Virus record (IMG/VR): IMGVR_UViG_3300035180_001778
Coordinates: 1-64,000 of that record
Source: a virus
Direction: 5' to 3' (one strand)
Length of the DNA stretch: 64,000 nt
Shown here: one piece after another, positions 30,451 to 38,731 of the stretch
Layout: every line of letters starts with the position of its first letter
How positions within the stretch are numbered: position 1 is the stretch's first letter
Position numbers and translations under genes: made by a program
Notes under the pieces: model-generated
What the model saw: only the letters and a program-made list of their open reading frames with translations
What the model was told of the DNA's origin: nothing
The model's database searches: none

Positions 30451-30924
30451 TCAGCCGATATCGTCGTCGAGAAGAGCCTTGCTGAAAGGCGTCGACTCGG
30501 ATTTGAGAGAAGCGCGCAGCTTGGTGGTGGCATTCTTGGCCGCCCCCGGGCCCGCATCACGATCGAAGAGCCTCTCGTCGAACTCGTCGCCGCTGAGATC
30601 GGCCTTGATGGGCCGCCCCAGGAAGTAATCGATGTTGGACGACTGGGCGAGCTTCTCGGAGGCATTGGCCTCACTCGGAGAGATCCCAGCTTGAAGCCGC
30701 CCCAAACCGAGGGGTTGGGTGGCGTTGCACAGCGCCACCAAAACAGAAGCCTTGTTCAAACCTTTGATACTGATCATGGTGTGTCTTCCTGCCGTGTGGT
30801 CGGCGTCAGGCACCTCTTTGAAGGAGGTGCTTTGCATGTCCGGGTGGAACCTGCACTTCGGGCACATTCCGGTCTGATCCAGGAATTCCCCGCAGTCGTC
30901 ATCATGAAAGAGCTTCTTGGCCAT
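30451..30924 (-). CDS. Conserved phage/bacterial hypothetical with C-terminal tag
   Basis: 157 residues. An N-terminal zinc-like cluster (HDDDCGEFLDQTGMCPKC) precedes a conserved block: ISIKGLNKASVLVALCNAT, PLGLGRLQ, then DYFLGRPIKADLSGDEF and FDRDAGPG, a pattern I associate with a widespread uncharacterised small family. It ends TPFSKALLDDDIG, the tag. The ending of 38732-39211 is nearly identical although the bodies differ. Confidence 0.75.
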   Translation of the reverse strand: MAKKLFHDDDCGEFLDQTGMCPKCRFHPDMQSTSFKEVPDADHTAGRHTMISIKGLNKASVLVALCNATQPLGLGRLQAGISPSEANASEKLAQSSNIDYFLGRPIKADLSGDEFDERLFDRDAGPGAAKNATTKLRASLKSESTPFSKALLDDDIG

Positions 30925-30946
30925 ACCAACAGGTACACCAAAAAGC

Positions 30947-31111
30947 TCAGCCGACGTAGATTTCGCTGGAGGGGGAGTCGTGGGACTCGGCGGGGGTGAA
31001 GTCGACTGAGTCCGCGGGGACTGCGTTCTTCGCCGCCACGACGAGTAGGATACGGACGACCCACTTGATAATGGGGGTCATCACGACGCGGGAGGAAATG
31101 GGGTCAGACAT
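30947..31111 (-). CDS. Small membrane or secreted protein, 54 aa
   Basis: MSDPISSRVVMTPIIKWVVR continues into a hydrophobic segment (ILLVVAAKNAVPADS), then a polar acidic tail. Either a signal-like N-terminus or a single membrane helix. Expressed from a class-1 promoter with ATG 9 bp after TGTAGA. Confidence 0.6.
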   Translation of the reverse strand: MSDPISSRVVMTPIIKWVVRILLVVAAKNAVPADSVDFTPAESHDSPSSEIYVG

Positions 31112-31120
31112 GGTCCCCCT

Positions 31121-31148
31121 TCTACAGAGGGACCATGTCTCGGATCAA
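31121..31148 (-). promoter_or_regulatory. TTGATC-N16-TGTAGA promoter for 30947-31111
   Basis: Minus-strand TTGATC, 16 bases, TGTAGA, 9 bases to ATG 31111. ATGGTCCC and GGGACCAT flank the -10, forming a short inverted repeat. Confidence 0.7.
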
Positions 31149-31151
31149 CCC

Positions 31152-33722
31152 CTAGACGAGGACCTTTTCCTCTTCCTGCCCGACGATGAAGTCGACCTTG
31201 GAGCCGTCGACCGTCGTCATCGTCGCCAGGGTGCCGAGGAGGTTCCGGGGGTCCTTCTTCGTCGGGATCGTGAAGGCGACCGGGGTCGCGTACTCCGGCT
31301 CGGAGAACCAGACCTGCCCGACGATGATCGAGAAGACCATCTGAGCCTTCTCACGGAGCGCTGCCCGCGTCTCCTTGACCGTCTGGTCGGCCTGCCCCTC
31401 GATCCAGGCCGCGAAGAGCGTCTCCGGGTCCTTCGCCTTCGTGTAGACGTCGGACTTCTTGAAGGCTTCCACCTCCTTGACGACCTCCGCCATGAGAGCC
31501 GCCCCGCCGGCCATCTTGCCGTTCGCGGCGATCTTCTTGTTCAGCTCCGCCATGCTCGGGAGCGTGTCGAGCTTGCCCGTGGCTGCCTTGCCGGCCGCGA
31601 TCTTGTCCTTGGCGCCCTCCTCGTAGAGCATGACCGTGAGGATCCGGCTCATGTAGAAGTCGATCGGGTCGGCCGTCGTCACCTTCGGAGCGAAGCCGCC
31701 GGACTCCGTGAGTCCCAGCTCCTTGAGGAACTTCTCCGCGTGCTCGCCGTAGATGGCCACGAAGCCTTCCGACTTCTTCGCTCCCACCGTCTCGGTCTTG
31801 AAGGCCTTGTAGACCTTCTGCGCCGCCCGGAGCTTGGTGAGGCGGTACTCCAGCTCGAAGAGCTTGAGCGCCGAAGTCTCCTTCACCATCTGGCGGTTCA
31901 TCGTCGGCATCCCCTTCAGGATGATCGTGACGTCGACATCACCCGCCGTCGGGAAGCTCGTGGGCGGGTCCTTGAGCATGGCCATCGTGAAGCCCGCCGC
32001 GACCAGCTCGTCCAGGGTGGCCTTCGTCAGACGAACCGGAAGCTCGTCGGCGTTGCACCAGCCGTCCTTGATGGGGGCGTAGTTGCGGTAGCGGAAGGTG
32101 TCCATCACCTCGGGGATCTTGGCGATCTGGAGGAGCTTGTCCGCGTTCTCGCTGTCGTTTGCGGGGGTCGCCTTGCTGTCCGCGACGAGGCGAGCCATCT
32201 CCGCCTGGATCCGGTCCTTGAGAGCCACCTTGCCCTGACGCGTCGTCAGCACGGAGACGTTGGGGGTCTCCTCGTTGAAGACGAGGCTCGTCATCGGGAT
32301 CCCTTCCGGGACCGGGGTCGCCTCGAACTTGAGGGCCGGAGACTTCGAGTCCAGGATGGCCTGGATCTTCGCCTCGACGACGGCGATCTTCTCCTTGATC
32401 TGCTCGATGACCATCGAGGAGCGCTTGCCCTTCATGTCCGCACGGAGCACGTCGATCTCGGCGTTGTACTCCCCGACCTTCGCGGCCTCATCCACCGTGA
32501 GGTTCTCGGCGGAAGCGATCTTCGCGCGGCCGATCTTCGCGTAGCTCTTCTCGAACTCCTCGATCCGGAGCTTGTTTCCCGGGTTCTTGGTGAGGATCTC
32601 CAGGAGGCGGAAGACCGTGAAGGCGTCGTCCGCGGGGACGGCGTCGGGGTTGTAGCCCTTCTCGAACCGCCCGCGACCGAAGGCCGCCTCGCGAGCGAGC
32701 TTCTCGAAGTCGGAGTACTTCTCCTTGCCGAAGCAGGTCGAGAAGGCCTCGATGAGCTTGACGTCGCCGAGGGCCTTGAGGAGCGGGATCACGACCTCGC
32801 CCTTGAGGCGCACCGCGAAGAGGCTCAAGGCCGCGTAGGCGTTGTCGAGCCCCGTGTAGTCGCCCTTGACCTTGTCGTTGTTGTCCTTGGCGAGCTGCGT
32901 GAGCGAGAGGTGACGGGTTGCATCGCCCACCGCCGTGGCCGAGATGTACGAGATCGCCGTCACATCCTCGGGGACCGAGACGAAGCCGTTGGCGACCGAG
33001 AACGTGAGCAGGTCGTTGCCCTGGAAGCCGTACACGAGGCCCGCGACGGGCTCTCCGTCGAGCTTGACGTCGACACGCTTGCCGCCCGTGAGCTTGCGAC
33101 CCATGGTGGCCTCGAACTCCGGCTCGTAGGCTGCGAAGTTGGCCGCGAAGAGACGACGACCGTTGCCCACGGTGGCCATGTCGGTGAGGAGCGCGCGGTT
33201 GGCGTATCGACCGAACTCGACGACCGTGACGCTGTCCATCTTGGCGGACGCGAGCTTCATGGCATCGATGACCTGAGCCCGGCTGCCCTGGTTCTCGTCA
33301 CCGTCGCTGAGGAACCAGAACGAGTTGGCTCCCGGGTGCTTCGCCCCGACCCGATCACGCATGGCCGCGATCTCCTTCAGGGGGTCGATGAAACCCGTGT
33401 AGTTCGTGGCCCGGACCAGGCGATCGATGAGCGGGTAGACGGACTTGAAATCCGCCATCTTGACGCCCTCGCAGACCTTGTGGACCTCGCCACGGCTGGA
33501 GAAGACGACCATCGAGAGGGTGTCGTTGGGACCCATGATCGACGGGAGCTTCATCTTGACCTGGTTTCGCAGGTCGTCGATGGTCCCGTACATGCTGCCA
33601 GACCCGTCGATGCAGACGTAGTTGTTGACCGGCACGGGGGCCGCAACAGCCGGCGTGGCCGTGCTGACGGCGGCGAGAACGAGGAAGAGACTGGTGGTGA
33701 TTCGGAAAGATCGTGAGGGCAT
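31152..33722 (-). CDS. Large secreted vWA-domain protein
   Basis: 856 residues; start at 33722 gives a Sec signal peptide (MPSRSFRITTSLFLVLAAVS, cleavage after VAA). The vWA MIDAS motif is CIDGSGSMYG at residues 37-46, with FLSDGDENQGS following. The next 600 residues are helical and unrecognised, with several Lys/Glu-rich stretches. It should be exported to the periplasm or surface, unusual for a phage protein. A GTGTAGT element 25 bp upstream and an AAGGA Shine-Dalgarno suggest a leadered mRNA. A second, cytoplasmic vWA gene lies at 24299. Confidence 0.8.
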   Translation of the reverse strand: MPSRSFRITTSLFLVLAAVSTATPAVAAPVPVNNYVCIDGSGSMYGTIDDLRNQVKMKLPSIMGPNDTLSMVVFSSRGEVHKVCEGVKMADFKSVYPLIDRLVRATNYTGFIDPLKEIAAMRDRVGAKHPGANSFWFLSDGDENQGSRAQVIDAMKLASAKMDSVTVVEFGRYANRALLTDMATVGNGRRLFAANFAAYEPEFEATMGRKLTGGKRVDVKLDGEPVAGLVYGFQGNDLLTFSVANGFVSVPEDVTAISYISATAVGDATRHLSLTQLAKDNNDKVKGDYTGLDNAYAALSLFAVRLKGEVVIPLLKALGDVKLIEAFSTCFGKEKYSDFEKLAREAAFGRGRFEKGYNPDAVPADDAFTVFRLLEILTKNPGNKLRIEEFEKSYAKIGRAKIASAENLTVDEAAKVGEYNAEIDVLRADMKGKRSSMVIEQIKEKIAVVEAKIQAILDSKSPALKFEATPVPEGIPMTSLVFNEETPNVSVLTTRQGKVALKDRIQAEMARLVADSKATPANDSENADKLLQIAKIPEVMDTFRYRNYAPIKDGWCNADELPVRLTKATLDELVAAGFTMAMLKDPPTSFPTAGDVDVTIILKGMPTMNRQMVKETSALKLFELEYRLTKLRAAQKVYKAFKTETVGAKKSEGFVAIYGEHAEKFLKELGLTESGGFAPKVTTADPIDFYMSRILTVMLYEEGAKDKIAAGKAATGKLDTLPSMAELNKKIAANGKMAGGAALMAEVVKEVEAFKKSDVYTKAKDPETLFAAWIEGQADQTVKETRAALREKAQMVFSIIVGQVWFSEPEYATPVAFTIPTKKDPRNLLGTLATMTTVDGSKVDFIVGQEEEKVLV

Positions 33723-33848
33723 TTTCGTTGGTTTTCCTTCGGGGGTTACTACACCGAAACGGGCTGAAAAATAGCCCGTAGTTGATCGAGAACGGCCGAA
33801 ACTTTGCGGGTCGTGGGGTAGAGGATGAAGTTCTCCCCCACCTTCTGA

Positions 33849-33895
33849 GACACCGTCATTTGCGTCCCCGTTCAAGGGACGCAAATGACGGTGTC
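33849..33895. repeat. Perfect 20-bp inverted repeat
   Basis: GACACCGTCATTTGCGTCCC and its exact complement with a 7-base loop. The right arm codes for the last residues of the small gene 33872-33997. It could terminate leftward transcripts although no T run follows. Confidence 0.85.
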
Positions 33896-33997
33896 GGTCA
33901 GGACGACCTCGCCGTCCAGCTCTTCGATGCCCTCGCTATGCGAGAGAACCGGGAGGGAGTTCTTCTTGAAGGACCGTGCAAGCTTGGCTGCTTTCAT
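33872..33997 (-). CDS. Very small protein, 41 aa
   Basis: MKAAKLARSFKKNSLPVLSH then acidic GIEELDGEVV and ends DTVICVP. Supported mainly by its class-1 promoter, which places the ATG 6 bp after TGTATG. Its stop lies inside the hairpin at 33849-33895. Confidence 0.55.
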   Translation of the reverse strand: MKAAKLARSFKKNSLPVLSHSEGIEELDGEVVLTDTVICVP

Positions 33998-34003
33998 GGC
34001 CAC

Positions 34004-34031
34004 CATACAGAGGTAGGAGCATAGGGATCAA
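34004..34031 (-). promoter_or_regulatory. TTGATC-N16-TGTATG promoter for 33872-33997
   Basis: Minus-strand TTGATC, 16 bases, TGTATG, 6 bases to ATG 33997. Confidence 0.7.
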
Positions 34032-34264
34032 CCGGGGACCGAGATTTTGGGGGTCCTGACGTAGCCCCGGATGTTGACCCCATCTCGCCGCATTCGAGCC
34101 GCGTTGATGCCGATCATGTGCATCGCGATGGGGAAGATGACCGCGCAGGGGCAGCCAGGATGATGCACGAAATGCGAAGGATCGTAGATCCTGCAAATCG
34201 GGCAGATGTGGGCGTAGTCGGCCTTGGAGGCGACACGGGATTTGGAGGAGGATTTGCGGGCCAT
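34028..34264 (-). CDS. Small zinc-binding protein, 78 aa
   Basis: MARKSSSKSRVASKADYAHI then CPICRIYDPSHFVHHPGCPC, a dense Cys/His cluster likely to bind zinc, after a basic N-terminus. Leaderless promoter, ATG 6 bp after TGTAGC. Possible nucleic-acid binder. Confidence 0.7.
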   Translation of the reverse strand: MARKSSSKSRVASKADYAHICPICRIYDPSHFVHHPGCPCAVIFPIAMHMIGINAARMRRDGVNIRGYVRTPKISVPG

Positions 34265-34270
34265 GCTTCT

Positions 34271-34298
34271 GCTACAAGCTGGAGGCCCTTCGGATCAA
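34271..34298 (-). promoter_or_regulatory. TTGATC-N16-TGTAGC promoter for 34028-34264
   Basis: Minus-strand TTGATC, 16 bases, TGTAGC, 6 bases to ATG 34264. Confidence 0.75.
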
Positions 34299-34753
34299 CT
34301 GATCCCCTCATCTTGAGGGAGAACCAGATCCCACCAGGGCATGGTGGACAGAGGCGAGTCGAGCGCTGTGATTCGGGGCTCGTAGGTCTTGAGGATCTTC
34401 TCGATCCCTTCGCGCCAGCACGAATCGTGGTCGGCGACCTTCTCCCAGGGCTTCGTGGTCTTGACGTAGCCCTTCCCCTCTTTGGGAACCATCTCGCCCG
34501 TCTGATCCTCGGGGTCCGATTCCTCCATGTCGTCGAGCGAGATGACGTTGGATTGCTCCCGGCAGTAGACCTGGACGTAGTTCGACGCGCCGTAGATCAG
34601 GACGTCGAGGTAGCGGTAGCCCTCTTCCACCTCGTGATTGGTCTGAAGGCGGAACGTGAACTTGAAGGCCTGCGGCACGGGCTTCTTGCTCTGCCACTTG
34701 CCGCAGACAGCCTCGAACGTCGTACAGATCATCGACTTGAGAATGCTTCGCAT
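34295..34753 (-). CDS. Hypothetical protein with tag-like C-terminus
   Basis: 152 residues from ATG 34753; an earlier ATG (34765) is part of the -10 box itself, so the later one is preferred. Beta-rich centre (FKFTFRLQTNHEVEEGYRYL). Ends TMPWWDLVLPQDEGIS, close to the tag form seen at the N-terminus of 2805-3230. Function unknown. Confidence 0.65.
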   Translation of the reverse strand: MRSILKSMICTTFEAVCGKWQSKKPVPQAFKFTFRLQTNHEVEEGYRYLDVLIYGASNYVQVYCREQSNVISLDDMEESDPEDQTGEMVPKEGKGYVKTTKPWEKVADHDSCWREGIEKILKTYEPRITALDSPLSTMPWWDLVLPQDEGIS

Positions 34754-34762
34754 GATGAGGCT

Positions 34763-34790
34763 CATACAGGCTGAAGCCCGTGGGGATCAA
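34763..34790 (-). promoter_or_regulatory. TTGATC-N16-TGTATG promoter for 34295-34753
   Basis: Minus-strand TTGATC, 16 bases, TGTATG, 9 bases to ATG 34753. Confidence 0.7.
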
Positions 34791-35539
34791 CCTTTGGGGA
34801 TGGGGGACAGCCGCGAGACGGTCGCGACGCCCCACTTGCTACGGGCCCACACCGCCTCGAAGACGAAGTACATGCACAGCCCAGTTCCCTGGCAAGCCAG
34901 GATTACGTGCCAGGGGATGGCGCTGAAGGCCACCTTGAAGAGGGACGTGAGGATCGTGGTCGAGACGAGAGCGTAGGTTGCCGTCTTTGCGCAGACGCGG
35001 CGGAAGAATACGTGATCGGGGTCTCCAGCTCCGTTGTCTCCGATCCCGAAATTCGAGTCGTGCCAGATCCTCTCGTGAATGAACCCGAAGGCGGCCATCA
35101 GCCCGACGAACACCATCAGGATCTTCGGGGAGTACCCGAGGCTCAAGAGAATCGCCACGTACCAGCCTGTACCCGCGACCCCCACAACCGCGACCTTCCC
35201 GGCGCTCCGCCAGTTGGAAGACTGCGCCCCGCGATCCGGCTCCCACGGTTCACGCCCCTGGACTCGGTCGTACATCCGGAAGGCCCAGAAAGCGGCGGGG
35301 TAGACCAGCGGCTCGAAGTGCATGACGAGGAAGAACGGGATGAGCGCGGGCATCCCACATTTCCAGGAGATGAAGGGGAACAGTACGTCCTCGATCAGCT
35401 CCCAGATGACCGCAAAGACGAAGAAGCGGCGGCCGTGCTTCTTCCCGATCTGGAGCAGCGTCTTCCACGTCTCGAAGACGTTGATCTTCTCCCAGGCTTC
35501 TCCGACGAGCCAGCGCAAAGCGCGAACGATGGTCTTCAT
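34787..35539 (-). CDS. Multi-pass membrane protein
   Basis: 250 residues with about six hydrophobic segments, including FFVFAVIWELIEDVLFPFIS, LIPFFLVMHFEPLVYPAAF, VAVVGVAGTGWYVAILLSL and ILMVFVGLMAAFGFI. It should sit in the host inner membrane. No transporter signature recognised. The promoter is class 1 with ATG 7 bp after TGTAGA. Confidence 0.75.
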   Translation of the reverse strand: MKTIVRALRWLVGEAWEKINVFETWKTLLQIGKKHGRRFFVFAVIWELIEDVLFPFISWKCGMPALIPFFLVMHFEPLVYPAAFWAFRMYDRVQGREPWEPDRGAQSSNWRSAGKVAVVGVAGTGWYVAILLSLGYSPKILMVFVGLMAAFGFIHERIWHDSNFGIGDNGAGDPDHVFFRRVCAKTATYALVSTTILTSLFKVAFSAIPWHVILACQGTGLCMYFVFEAVWARSKWGVATVSRLSPIPKG

Positions 35540-35546
35540 GGGGCAA

Positions 35547-35574
35547 TCTACAGGAAGTCACTGCGTCGGATCAA
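35547..35574 (-). promoter_or_regulatory. TTGATC-N16-TGTAGA promoter for 34787-35539
   Basis: Minus-strand TTGATC, 16 bases, TGTAGA, 7 bases to ATG 35539; it overlaps the end of the GT51 gene. Confidence 0.75.
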
Positions 35575-35576
35575 CC

Positions 35577-37259
35577 TCAAGGGGAGGGATCCCAGCCCGC
35601 GGCGTCGAGCGGGCCGTCATCGATCCCCATGTCGGGGATCCGGCCTTCCTTGGTGAACCGGGCCATCAGCTTCTTCACGCGGGCCAACGTCGCAGCATCC
35701 GGAGGGTTGGCGGTCCGAGGCCGGGGGAGGATCGACACGAGGTAGAAGGCCTCTTCGGGGGCCAATCCCATGGCTGAGGTCTTGAAGTACTTCCTGGACG
35801 CCGGGCCGATCCCGTAGAGCCCCTTGCCGAACTCGACCACGTTCACGTAGAGCGCGAGGATCTCTTCCTTCGAGAGGCAGCTCTCCAGCCCCATCGTCAA
35901 GAAGGCCTCCTGAACCTTGCGGCCAATGGTCTTCTCTTGGGTGAGCCAGAGGTTCTTCGCGAGCTGCATCGTGAGGGTCGATCCCCCGCGCACGAACTTG
36001 TTCGCCTTGAGGTTCATCTGGAAAGATTTCTCGATGGCCATCCCGCTGAGGCCCCGATGCTGGAAGAAGCCCGGGTCTTCCATGGTGGTCAAAGCCGTGA
36101 TCACATCGGGGCTCACTTGAGCCAGAGGCGTCCAGTCCTTTCCTCCAGGTCCGATCGCTCGCATCCCCGGCGTCCCGTCCGCCTCCAAGATGTCGTAGGC
36201 GAAGGTCTTCTTGAGGTTCTTGAACAGCGGGACGTCACATGTCGCCTTGCATGTGTAGAGAAAGAAGGCATGCGGAGGGTCCTTCGAGACATCGAAGGAC
36301 ATGTTTCCCGTCATGTCCAGTTGCTTGACGTACTCGTTCTTGAGCTGGTCCGGCATCTCTTCGAGCCATTCCGAACAGGTGCCCTTGCCCGTCAGCGTCT
36401 TCTTCCTGAAGTTGCCCGTGATCACAGGGGTGAAGCCCGAGTCGTGCCAGACCGTGAATTCCCCGCTCTCGAACGTGTAGGCATCCACCGGGATCCGCAT
36501 CTGATGCACAGTCAGAGGCTTGCTGAAGAGCTTCGGGTGCTCGATGGTGGCTGAACCCAGGAGGAGGGCCACCCGGTGGATCTTGTCTTCGCCTATGTAC
36601 TCTTCGAGCCGGACCGCTGAAGCGCTCGCGTTCAGCTCGGCTACTTCAGCGTGTTCGATCGACGCCCGCCATTCCTTTTCGGGGTTGCGGGAGACCTCGA
36701 TAGCCGTGGCGGTCAACGTTCCGAGCTGGTCGGGGCCGTCTTCCGGGATGACCATCGACGCTGAATCGATGTGGGCGAAGTCCAGGTGGTTCTTGTTGAA
36801 CTTGACCCCGTTGAGATAGGCATTCCGGCCATACCTATGAGCCCCGACATTGTCGATGGTCACCATGGGGCCGTGCAGGGAGAGACCTCCGAAAGCAAAG
36901 ACACCTTCGGGAGATATCACCGTACCTTCGAGGTCAGTGATGGTGATGTCTTTGCTCGGGCCCTCCCCAGTCGAGGAGGGTCGCTTCTCGGGGTACACGC
37001 GAACGATTCCGCCCTGTATTGTGATGGCATCCTTCCAGGTGATCATGACCGTATCGAGCTTCCCGCATACCCACCCGCGGTCGAACGTGACTGTGTGGAG
37101 GACCGTCTTCCCCCATTGGGGTTCGATGAAGTCCACCTTCACATCCGGGTAGCGCTCTGCGAGCTTCTCGCTTACCCGCCAGCGAACGAACGCCGGGGCG
37201 TAGTAGTAGAGGGTCAGAGCGATCAGGACGAGAAGGCCGAGGGCAATACGTCGTTTCAT
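35577..37259 (-). CDS. GT51 peptidoglycan glycosyltransferase with AsmA-like N-terminal part
   Basis: 560 residues. Residues 7-22 are a membrane anchor; residues 30-350 form repeated beta segments like AsmA-type periplasmic domains. Residues 385-520 carry the full GT51 set: EDPGFFQHRG (394-403, first catalytic Glu), GGSTLTMQLAKNLW (425-438), RKVQEAFLTMGLE and EEILALYVNVVEFG (second Glu region). It should polymerise lipid II into glycan strands. No transpeptidase domain follows, as in monofunctional MtgA. A wall-building enzyme is very unusual in a phage and may repair or remodel the wall during infection. Promoter: TTGGTGTACT, 10 bp upstream. Confidence 0.85.
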   Translation of the reverse strand: MKRRIALGLLVLIALTLYYYAPAFVRWRVSEKLAERYPDVKVDFIEPQWGKTVLHTVTFDRGWVCGKLDTVMITWKDAITIQGGIVRVYPEKRPSSTGEGPSKDITITDLEGTVISPEGVFAFGGLSLHGPMVTIDNVGAHRYGRNAYLNGVKFNKNHLDFAHIDSASMVIPEDGPDQLGTLTATAIEVSRNPEKEWRASIEHAEVAELNASASAVRLEEYIGEDKIHRVALLLGSATIEHPKLFSKPLTVHQMRIPVDAYTFESGEFTVWHDSGFTPVITGNFRKKTLTGKGTCSEWLEEMPDQLKNEYVKQLDMTGNMSFDVSKDPPHAFFLYTCKATCDVPLFKNLKKTFAYDILEADGTPGMRAIGPGGKDWTPLAQVSPDVITALTTMEDPGFFQHRGLSGMAIEKSFQMNLKANKFVRGGSTLTMQLAKNLWLTQEKTIGRKVQEAFLTMGLESCLSKEEILALYVNVVEFGKGLYGIGPASRKYFKTSAMGLAPEEAFYLVSILPRPRTANPPDAATLARVKKLMARFTKEGRIPDMGIDDGPLDAAGWDPSP

Positions 37260-37280
37260 GCCCTCGGTTAGTACACCAAG

Positions 37281-37778
37281 TCAGCCCGCGCTCAACGTGA
37301 GGTACAGCTCGATGGGGCGATCTTCGGGGATCCTGATCTTGGTGGCAATGCTTCGAATGAGCATCGCCATTTCCGTCGTTCCCAGGAGTGACCTCGAAAT
37401 GGCATCTTGGGTAGATCCCCCACGATGACTCCCCGTTGTCAGGAGTTCAATACCGAGCACCGGGGTGATTTCCTTGTCGCTCATGCTGCTGGGAAAGGGT
37501 TGGCCGTCGTAGATTCCGACGTTCTTTTCCCAGTCCCCGATGCTGAAGAGGTCTTCAGGAGGAATCCTCAGCGTCTCTGCATACGCGCGGAGTGCGGCCG
37601 TGGGCCGGCGGATGTACTTTTCCTTGAACGGGGTGCCGTCTTGGGGGCAGAACTCGAAGGAGTTCTCCCTGACGTGCCCCTTTTTACAGAGCACGGAAGG
37701 TTCGGGGTCTCTCGGGAATAGCTCCTCGCGAGAAACGGCCACACCCAAGATCAGATTTGCTGAATAGTCAACGCCCAT
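37281..37778 (-). CDS. Hypothetical protein, 165 aa
   Basis: Begins MGVDYSANLILGVAVSREEL, with CKKGHVRENSFEFCPQDGTP suggesting a zinc-ribbon. The second half is alpha/beta (DKEITPVLGIELLTTG). TCGGTGTAGT lies 8 bp before the ATG. No family recognised. Confidence 0.7.
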   Translation of the reverse strand: MGVDYSANLILGVAVSREELFPRDPEPSVLCKKGHVRENSFEFCPQDGTPFKEKYIRRPTAALRAYAETLRIPPEDLFSIGDWEKNVGIYDGQPFPSSMSDKEITPVLGIELLTTGSHRGGSTQDAISRSLLGTTEMAMLIRSIATKIRIPEDRPIELYLTLSAG

Positions 37779-37807
37779 GGGGGCGGACTACACCGACTGA
37801 GGCAGCT

Positions 37808-37978
37808 TCACTTGGCGGGAAGCTCGGTGTCCGGCTTGCACTTCTCCTGGCAGGCGTACAGCGCATCGCTGTCACCCTTGTGTGCATCTTCACACTTCGC
37901 CACGCAAGCAGCCTGCTCGTCAGTACACCCGATGAACAGGCAACCCGCGACGAGGATGGACGCAAAGAACGTTTTCAT
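37808..37978 (-). CDS. Small lipoprotein, 56 aa
   Basis: MKTFFASILVAGCLFIGCTD is a lipoprotein signal with Cys in F-I-G-C; the mature part is short, with four more Cys (CVAKC and CQEKC) in a repeated C-x3-C pattern. GGAG lies 9 bp before the ATG. A TATATC element upstream looks more like an ordinary -10. Envelope-located; role unknown. Confidence 0.7.
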   Translation of the reverse strand: MKTFFASILVAGCLFIGCTDEQAACVAKCEDAHKGDSDALYACQEKCKPDTELPAK

Positions 37979-38043
37979 ACTATCTTCTCCGATATATTGC
38001 CGACATTGACGACAAGTGAGTCCTGCCGTACTACGCGGACATA

Positions 38044-38391
38044 CTACACCGGATAGCCGAGAGCCTTACGAAAAGCGTTCCAGGCAGCCCAAGCATCCTC
38101 TTCTTTGGCCCCGGGACCAATGACCTCGAAGTCGACTCCCACCTGGTTATTGGTGTAGAGACGCCAATAACCAGGTGTATTCTCCCAGATCCAGAGCCGG
38201 CATTCCGGCCCCTTGACGAAGGTGGTGGTCTGTCTTCCGAGCTTCAGCTTGAAGAGGTCGAGAAGAGACACCCCAGGGCCCTTCTGCGTGTCGAGCCAGG
38301 CCCGGAGTTCCATCTCTTCATTGATGTACCGATCCCGATCAACATGCACGATGTTGATCATGGGGTTGGACCAGGCGCGTTTTTTGGGCAT
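38044..38391 (-). CDS. Hypothetical protein, paralogue of 38394-38729
   Basis: 115 residues from MPKKRAWSNPMINIVHVDRD. The C-terminal half, RLWIWENTPGYWRLYTNNQV then FEVIG and DAWAAWNAFRKALGYPV, aligns with the neighbour upstream. A 14-bp perfect inverted repeat lies in the coding sequence (38140-38177). Function unknown. Confidence 0.7.
   Translation of the reverse strand: MPKKRAWSNPMINIVHVDRDRYINEEMELRAWLDTQKGPGVSLLDLFKLKLGRQTTTFVKGPECRLWIWENTPGYWRLYTNNQVGVDFEVIGPGAKEEDAWAAWNAFRKALGYPV
38140..38177. repeat. 14-bp perfect inverted repeat inside a gene
   Basis: CACCTGGTTATTGG and its complement with a 10-base loop, coding for part of YWRLYTNNQVGVDF in 38044-38391. Confidence 0.85.
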
Positions 38392-38393
38392 GT

Positions 38394-38729
38394 TCACACC
38401 GGACATCCGACGGCTTTGCGATAAGCCGTCCAGGCAGCGAGAGCATCTTGCTCGGAAGGGGTTCGGTGGTCCTTGGCACAGATGACCTCGACTCCGATCC
38501 CTTTCGTGTTGGAGACGTAGACTCGCCAGCGTTCTTCCAGGTTCTCCCACACCCAGTAACGCTTGAAGCCTTGAAAGGTGTAGGCCTGTTTCCCGAGCAG
38601 CTCTTTATGACGGGCAACGAGGTCCCCATGCCCGATGTACTCACACAGAGCCATGTACTCGGAAACCCAGTTGGGGTAGTTCCAAGCACTGTTGCTCAGA
38701 GGCGTGTATTCAGGGCGCCCTTGAGGCAT
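38394..38729 (-). CDS. Hypothetical protein, paralogue of 38044-38391
   Basis: 111 residues, MPQGRPEYTPLSNSAWNYPN, with RYWVWENLEERWRVYVSNTK and DALAAWTAYRKAVGCPV matching its downstream neighbour. Tandem duplication; the N-termini differ. Two bases separate it from the genes on each side. Confidence 0.7.
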   Translation of the reverse strand: MPQGRPEYTPLSNSAWNYPNWVSEYMALCEYIGHGDLVARHKELLGKQAYTFQGFKRYWVWENLEERWRVYVSNTKGIGVEVICAKDHRTPSEQDALAAWTAYRKAVGCPV

Positions 38730-38731
38730 GA

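Noticed and set aside
30996-33716. A 906-codon open frame on the plus strand opposite the large vWA gene
   Set aside because: It mirrors the codon pattern of the real leftward gene, is Arg/Leu/Val/Asp-rich without domains, and lacks a promoter or ribosome site.
34753-34765. ATG at 34765 as the start of 34295
   Set aside because: That ATG is part of the TGTATG -10 element, so it would not be transcribed from its own promoter; the ATG at 34753 is preferred.
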